A stretch of DNA of 64,000 nt from Cyclospora cayetanensis (Eukaryota; Apicomplexa; Conoidasida; Eucoccidiorida; Eimeriidae), in contig NW_020312258.1 of assembly GCF_002999335.1 (NCBI RefSeq), positions 124,001-188,000 of the forward strand, read 5' to 3'. The translations under genes were made by a program, and so were the position numbers. How positions within the stretch are numbered: position 1 is the first letter of the stretch; each line of letters starts with the position of its first letter. This document shows positions 58,630 through 64,000 of this stretch, piece after piece. The notes under the pieces are model-generated. The model made no database searches. It saw only the letters and a program-made list of their open reading frames with translations, and had not been told where the DNA came from.

Positions 58630-60739
58630 CTTCAGGCTTTCCGGATGTGTGCTGAAGGCTCGGCGGAGTATTGTTTTGGGGGTGTATACTGCTACGTACC
58701 TTATACGATTAGGCGGGGCCATCCTATAGGAATGCCGCCTCTTCGAACGTTGCTGTATTCGTTTTTTTAGGGCCAACTACTACGCTATGAGATAGCGGCG
58801 CTACCGCGCACGTTGGTGATAGCATGCAGCACGACCTGAGTGCGTCTGCAGGTACTACGGGGGAAATGGAGCCTTGTCCGGATCGAACACTCCATGAAAC
58901 TAGACAGGATCAACTGGGATGTGCAGCAGAGTTGCTCCCTTCAGATCGAATGACGCACATACAATAAAGACGCTAGCGAGAAGAACACAAACGGGTTATG
59001 CAACCGTGTCAGCCCGTTTTCCCCTCTGTACATAGCAGCGTTATGCAATATGAAGTCGCCCACCTCAGCCACGATTTGTGTAGCCAAGCATCTACGCTAG
59101 CTCTTGTGTAATGGGTAGCTTTCAACCAAAGCGAGCGACCGCAAATGATACCACGAATCCCTGTTCAGGGGGGTTACAGACCTAAGATGTGAGCCCCTGT
59201 CTCCTAGCAACTGTATGGATGTGTCCCTGCATGCAGGCTCGCCAATTAGAGACTCTAAACGATCTCATATGAATGATTCGGAGGCCTCTTACTGCACTCG
59301 CACGGAGGGGAATGCACCTTGAGGCTGCTCCTGAGTGTGGCAGCGAGCCTTGAAAGGCCGTGCTGCGATGTCACACGATCTACGGTGTGGCTCCAGCTGG
59401 CGGCAACTCTGGCACGCAGATGAGTTTTATTCTGTGAAGCCTGGAATTTTGAGGCTGAAGGTATATCGTGTGGGGTGCAGTGCACCGTTGCTCGACAAAA
59501 GTTTTGTGAGTTGGGCGCACCTTGCCTGTTTTTGGAGAACTGATCAGGGTTCAGGGCTATACATGCTTCCCCTACAGAAGCAGATACAGGGGGTGAGTCA
59601 GTTTCAGCTTTATTGTCACCAATTTAACGCGAAGGATACCCAGATTATTCGGCCATAGACGCGAATATACTTACCTGTTAGGGGGCAACAGGGCGGGCGG
59701 GCCCCTTTAAAGCAGTGGTACCGCTGCGAGTTGAGCCCAGAGATTTCTGCACCTAGTGTCTCCAGCGGTTTTTATTCAAGCCAACTGCTGATACACTGAC
59801 GAAAATGATGCGTCATCAGCATTCTAAACAGAAAATGCACCAAGAGCAGCGGGAAATGGTCAGTTGCACGGTCACAGCCTCTGAACGGCGGTGATGGCCG
59901 CCACATCGAGCAGCAGCCACGGCAGGCCATACATGCTGTAGCAGCTGCCTTGTATCTCCCTGGTGCTGTTTTTCTTTGTTGCTTGATGGTTTCTAACTCA
60001 TTGGAAGCTGCAGAACCGCTCTAAAACTTGTGTGCGCTGCAGTCTGCCAGGCCTGTGTCTCCCTGGGAGGCAGCAGCGGTCTCTTGCCTGCGTAGGTAGG
60101 CAGTCCTTAAAGGGGGGCCCTTGCCGCCAATGAATGGCTACCTTAACCTGTTGGGATACACCTTCCGCCGTTGTTTAAAATATCCCAAAATGCTTATTTC
60201 ATTTACCTGCTCTGACCTCCTGAGACTGCACTTCCGGCGACATACTCACGGTTCATGCAGTCAGAGCAGGAGGCATAACAGCCATAGGGGGTAGAGGGTT
60301 CGTGCGCTTGGCGACCGCCTCAGAGCTTCTCGCTGCAGAACCTTGCTTGCTCGCAGCGCGCAAATACAGCGCAGGCAGCTCTTGGGTAAGGACGCGGCAG
60401 AGGCGTCGAAGCCTATAGTTGCATCGGGGGCCTTCAGCCCGCAACTGCTGTCGTTGAGAAGAGGCCCCTAGCGCTACTCTCTCCGCAACACCGCCGCAGT
60501 CTTCGTGAAGGGGGCCACACGAAGGTGCATTTGGCTGACGGCGGTCCCGGAGGCCTAGGGCAGTGCAATGAAATGTTCATTGGTGCGCCCTCTCTCATTG
60601 CGAGCACCCTAGCCGCTAGCAACGTGGACCCCCGCTGCTTCCCGGTTGATGCTTCATGGTTGTCAGGAGGACAAGCTCATGAAAAGGGGCGTTAAACTGA
60701 GTCGCGCACGCCATCAAACGCTGCCATCTAACCGCTAAG
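58630..60739. other. Intergenic, no gene seen
   Basis: Small open frames only (for example 59335–59658 plus), without motifs. It presumably holds the 3' UTR of the ankyrin gene and the 5' region of the next gene. It contains an inverted repeat at 60206–60270. Confidence 0.5.
60206..60270. other. Inverted repeat with 43-base spacer
   Basis: CCTGCTCTGAC (60206–60216) and GTCAGAGCAGG (60260–60270) are exact reverse complements. They lie about 470 bp upstream of the next gene's ATG. Confidence 0.7.
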
Positions 60740-63700
60740 ATGGACGAAATACACGCGGTGATCGAATTGTTCATCAGCTGCCGCGGCAGCGGCTGGCCTC
60801 TAGTCCGCATAGAAGCCGAGAAGCAGCTGCTCATGCAGCACCTCTTGATGGTTGGCCTTAAGTCCCCCTCTTCCGAATCCCCACTTCCCCCTTCCTCTTT
60901 GATCACCGCGTGTGTTGCCCCATGCAGTGCGCGGGCGCTCTCTGACAGTGCCTTGTTACCGGCGTGGACGCTTGCGATCTCTTACTTCTTTTATTGCTAG
61001 CAGCTTGCGTTTTCGCTGCACTACAGGCAGCACCGATGGACAAGGAGGAGATCGAAGATTTGATCAAGAAATGCTTTGAGGCGGATAATAACGGCGAAAT
61101 AAATTTCCTCAGCTTTTGGGCAGGTTCGTGGTTGCGGGGGCTTTTATGGGGGTTGCGCCTTCTGTAGCTCTTGTGCAACGTCGTAGCATACAGGCCTACA
61201 TGGCCGAAGAAGAGTGCCGCCTTCCTCGAGGACCGTGTAGCTGTTTGCTTGGCGTAACTCTTTTCTTTACCGTTCTTTGGTTGACCTCTTTTCGCAGGAG
61301 GCTTCCTAGAGCGCCTGGCGTTCGTGAGTTTTTTGTCAGAAATGAGGTAGAAGCCTTGTGCTGCATGTGCGTATTCCCTTAGGAATGGAACATTTATTGG
61401 AACTTCTGGGTATCCGAGACTCGGCTGGGGGTCAGGTCGATGAGAAGGTGTATGGACTGCAGGTCTTCAGGTATAAAAACGACAGCACACGGGGATAGCT
61501 CGCTCACCGGTCTCGCGTGATCCTGCGTGCTTCTCCTTCGTCTGCAGGGTTTCTGTAAAGGCTCTGTCATCTGTGTTTCTGTCACTCACTCTCAATCTTT
61601 CTCTCTCCCTCTTTCTGTTTCCCACTCACTCACGCACTCTCTCGTTCTTTCTCTCCGTCACTCTCATTGTGCCTGCTCGGGCAAAATGAGCGCGAGCCGC
61701 CGCGCCGGATGTTTGCCTTTGTTTGGATGACGGGCTTCTCCTCCGCGTCTTAAGTACATTTATTCTGCACCGTGGCAAGGAGCTGCGCTGCAACTGTGGC
61801 TGCATGCGCAGAGACGGGCTTCTCGAGGAGGCCATGTCCAAGAATCAAGGACCCTCGAGCAGCGTGCTGCTTTCGCGAGACGAGGTGCTCAGCATCATCG
61901 AGCACACAAACAAATCTGTTGCCTTGCACCACACGCAGCTTATCGCCTCCTACGGACCAAAGGATTCGAGAAACAGCCGCTCAGTCAACGCGCCATGCGC
62001 CTCCAGCTTATTTTGGGACGAAGTGTACAAGGAAACGGCACTTTTGGATCCTTCTTCAGTACTTTCTGTTACGGAGCTCTCCATGATGGTCTTCGGGTTT
62101 CTCAAGGCGTACATCCACGAGGTATCGACAGATCCCCCGCTGTCGGAGCAGGCTCTCCACGAGGCACACAAGCCAGCTGCCCAAGCGGAGGAGGCGCCTG
62201 CACCGGTAACGCGGCTGACCGCAAGCGGCGCTAGCAGCTTAGCGTCGGAGAGCGACTATGCAGCAGAGAAAGCCCCAACGGCGAGCTCTAGCGAAAGAGT
62301 TGTTGACCGGTGTGCGGAGGCCTCCAAGCAGCAGCCGCAGGCATGCTTGGCTGCAGGGGAGAGCTGCCCCACTAAGACCGGCGTGCACAGGCAGGGTAAC
62401 AACAGCAACACTTTGTCATCGCCAGGAGAGGGGCAACTGAGCAAGGAAGCGGATGAGCTTGCAGGGCCACTCGCGACGCCCCAGAGGATTGCTGGCGATT
62501 CTCGCGAAGCCTTTTCCCAGAGAGCACCAGCCATTAGCGAGGAGGAGCACCAGCAAGATGCTGTGGAGGCCCTTAGTGACGCCGATACGCTGTCGAAACC
62601 GTCTCAAATGGATATTGCGGCTTTCCTCAAGAGCATTCACACCGATTCAGAAGACCCCAGTCAGCGCAACACATATAAATACCTACATATACACACATAC
62701 ATATACATGCATAGATACATACATATACATGCATGCATACATATGCATACATACATTCATACAGATACAGACAAATATATATATGTACACACCGCCTACA
62801 AGACTTTCTTTGGTGTGGACTGCAAAGCCTTTCACCACCCGCACGTAGGCGCATCCGGCAAATGGGAAGAGCCCTCTGGCCATTTCAAGAGTTTTATGAG
62901 GAGCACGCGAAAGGTCTCTGCTGCTTCTGGCTGTCCTTGTGTAGTTTCGCAGTTGCAGCACTTATTGCTGATTGCTGGACAACTGGTGGAGGGGGGAACT
63001 TTGTCCAGGAAGGATGTGCAGCGCTTGCGCTACGCGAACGCAGCTGCTGTGGACTGTCTGGACCGCTTATGTGTGGATCGAGACAAGCGCAATGACGTAA
63101 GCTTTTTCTGCGCGCCATGAGATCAGGAAGGCGAAAGGAAGACACCCGCAAAAGCCCCTCTCATATGACAGCAAACCCAGTTCTCCCCCCGCCTTTCAAC
63201 CCCTCTATAAGCCCGTTGAGGTGCACCTGCAGTAGCCACTTTGGGGGCCACTGTGGCGCCTCAAGCGTTTGCGCAGGAGGTCTTTTGCAGGACAGAAAGG
63301 CGGTTTGCTGCTGGTTGGACTGCAAACCGTGCGTTGCCTTTTGCATGTTCTCTTCTGGTCTCAGGAGATACACGAGGCAGCCTTGGCGCTTCGGCGCACG
63401 CGGACAGAAAAGCAGCAGCTCGTGAAGCGGTTGAGCGACCTCGAGCAGCAGCACAGTCAGCTTCAGCTGCAGCAGGATTACCAGCTACACGAGAGAGGAC
63501 AGATTGAGCAGCTGCGAAGTGAGCTGTCTTCGGAGCGCGCCGAGAAGGAACGTCTTTTGCGTCTGCTGCGTGGTAAGCGGCTCACACAATGGTCTTTACC
63601 TGCCCAACGGAGCTCGCGGCCTTGCACCTTCATTACCTTTGCACGAAAGAAGCAAGCGGGCAGGAAGGGGGAGAGGAAATGTTCGTGTCTGTCATCCTGA

Positions 63701-64000
63701 AGTGTGACCAGCAACCGCTTTTACAAGCCGCTCTGTGTGTTGCGAGCAGATAAAGAGGAAGACGTACAACGCATTATGCGGGAGAAAGACGCCATTTCCG
63801 CGAAGATCTCTGCACAAGTGAGGAGAGAGGCGCTAGCTTCATTGCGCGCATGCTGATTCTGGGCAAGGGGGGAGCTAACGCGGACACCGAACACGCTTCC
63901 ACATATGCTCGCACACATACATTTTCCACATATGCTCGCACACATACATTTTCCACGTACTCATGGAGATATATCCATACACACGCACTAGCGCAAGAAC
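60740..64000 (+). CDS. EF-hand-like and coiled-coil protein, 5' part only
   Basis: The gene runs off the right edge. Exons: 60740–60850, 61027–61123, 61298–61323 (26 nt), ~61383–61470, 61812 to somewhere between 62650 and 63096, 62953–63096 (separate, or joined to the previous one), 63365–63572 and 63750–63817, then beyond. Exon 2 contains an EF-hand-like loop (EADNNGEINFLSFW) preceded by an acidic helix (MDKEEIEDLIKKCF); whether it binds calcium is unclear because loop positions 9 and 12 are not ideal. Exon 5 codes a mostly helical, then Ala/Glu/Ser-rich segment. The last two exons are strongly coiled-coil (LRRTRTEKQQLVKRLSDLEQ, then RIMREKDAISAKI). No family name is justified. Exon 4 phase does not fit exon 3 with the sites chosen, so that junction is uncertain. 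Confidence 0.6.
62671..62795. repeat. CATA/TACA-rich microsatellite in the EF-hand-like gene
   Basis: About 120 bp of degenerate ACATAC and GCATACAT units, including TGCATGCATACATATGCAT. It is open in the coding frame and would give a Tyr/Ile/His-rich stretch, unlike the usual Eimeria homopolymers, so it is more likely intronic. Confidence 0.8.
63897..63956. repeat. 27-bp tandem duplication
   Basis: The unit TCCACATATGCTCGCACACA plus CATACATTT occurs twice in a row, followed by a partial third start (TTCCACGTAC). It lies in the intron after the last visible exon of the EF-hand-like gene. Confidence 0.85.

Noticed and set aside
1..64000. CRISPR arrays, bacterial operons, tRNA or rRNA genes
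   Set aside because: No regularly spaced direct repeats of CRISPR type, no polycistronic layout and no tRNA cloverleaf or rRNA core were recognised by eye; a covariance-model search would be needed to exclude small RNAs.

Overview
The window is nuclear DNA from a coccidian apicomplexan, most likely an Eimeria species. The genes are split by many short GT–AG introns. Base composition is near even. CAG/CTG triplet runs inside coding exons give homopolymeric Gln, Ala and Ser stretches, a known Eimeria hallmark. TGCATGCA-type words are frequent. Gene functions are inferred from motifs read by eye, because no search could be run. Exon joins were chosen from splice consensus, reading phase and family motifs. 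Species assignment is inference; Cyclospora is the main alternative.

Layout: 948–7940 (−) is a very large PGAP1-like GPI inositol-deacylase. 7941–13672 has no convincing gene but holds a solo LTR (12391–12767, −). 13673–18544 (+) is transcriptional adaptor ADA2 (ZZ, SANT, C-terminal SWIRM; nine exons). 19786–23174 (+) is TIM50 of the mitochondrial TIM23 import complex (seven exons, one only 21 nt). 24550–25650 (−) is ribonuclease H2 subunit B. 26642–32410 is a graveyard of LTR retrotransposons: a decayed Ty3/gypsy element with two LTRs, a polypurine tract and recognisable protease, reverse transcriptase and integrase remnants, followed by an LTR fragment and an inverted solo LTR. 33377–41288 (+) is NOL6/Utp22, a small-subunit processome protein (13 exons). 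41982–51885 (−) is a long armadillo-repeat plus coiled-coil protein of unknown role (about 22 exons). 52944–58629 (+) is an ankyrin-repeat multi-pass membrane protein without a recognisable catalytic domain. 60740 to the right edge (+) is the start of an EF-hand-like and coiled-coil protein that runs off the window.

The genes look like unrelated housekeeping functions (GPI anchor remodelling, chromatin, mitochondrial import, RNA:DNA hybrid removal, ribosome assembly) and there is no operon logic. The ARM and ankyrin genes are divergent and share a roughly 1 kb intergenic region; NOL6 and the ARM gene converge. The least described items are the ankyrin/membrane protein, the ARM/coiled-coil protein, a perfect 44-bp TGCATGCA palindrome in an ARM-gene intron, and the LTR family with at least four identifiable copies.
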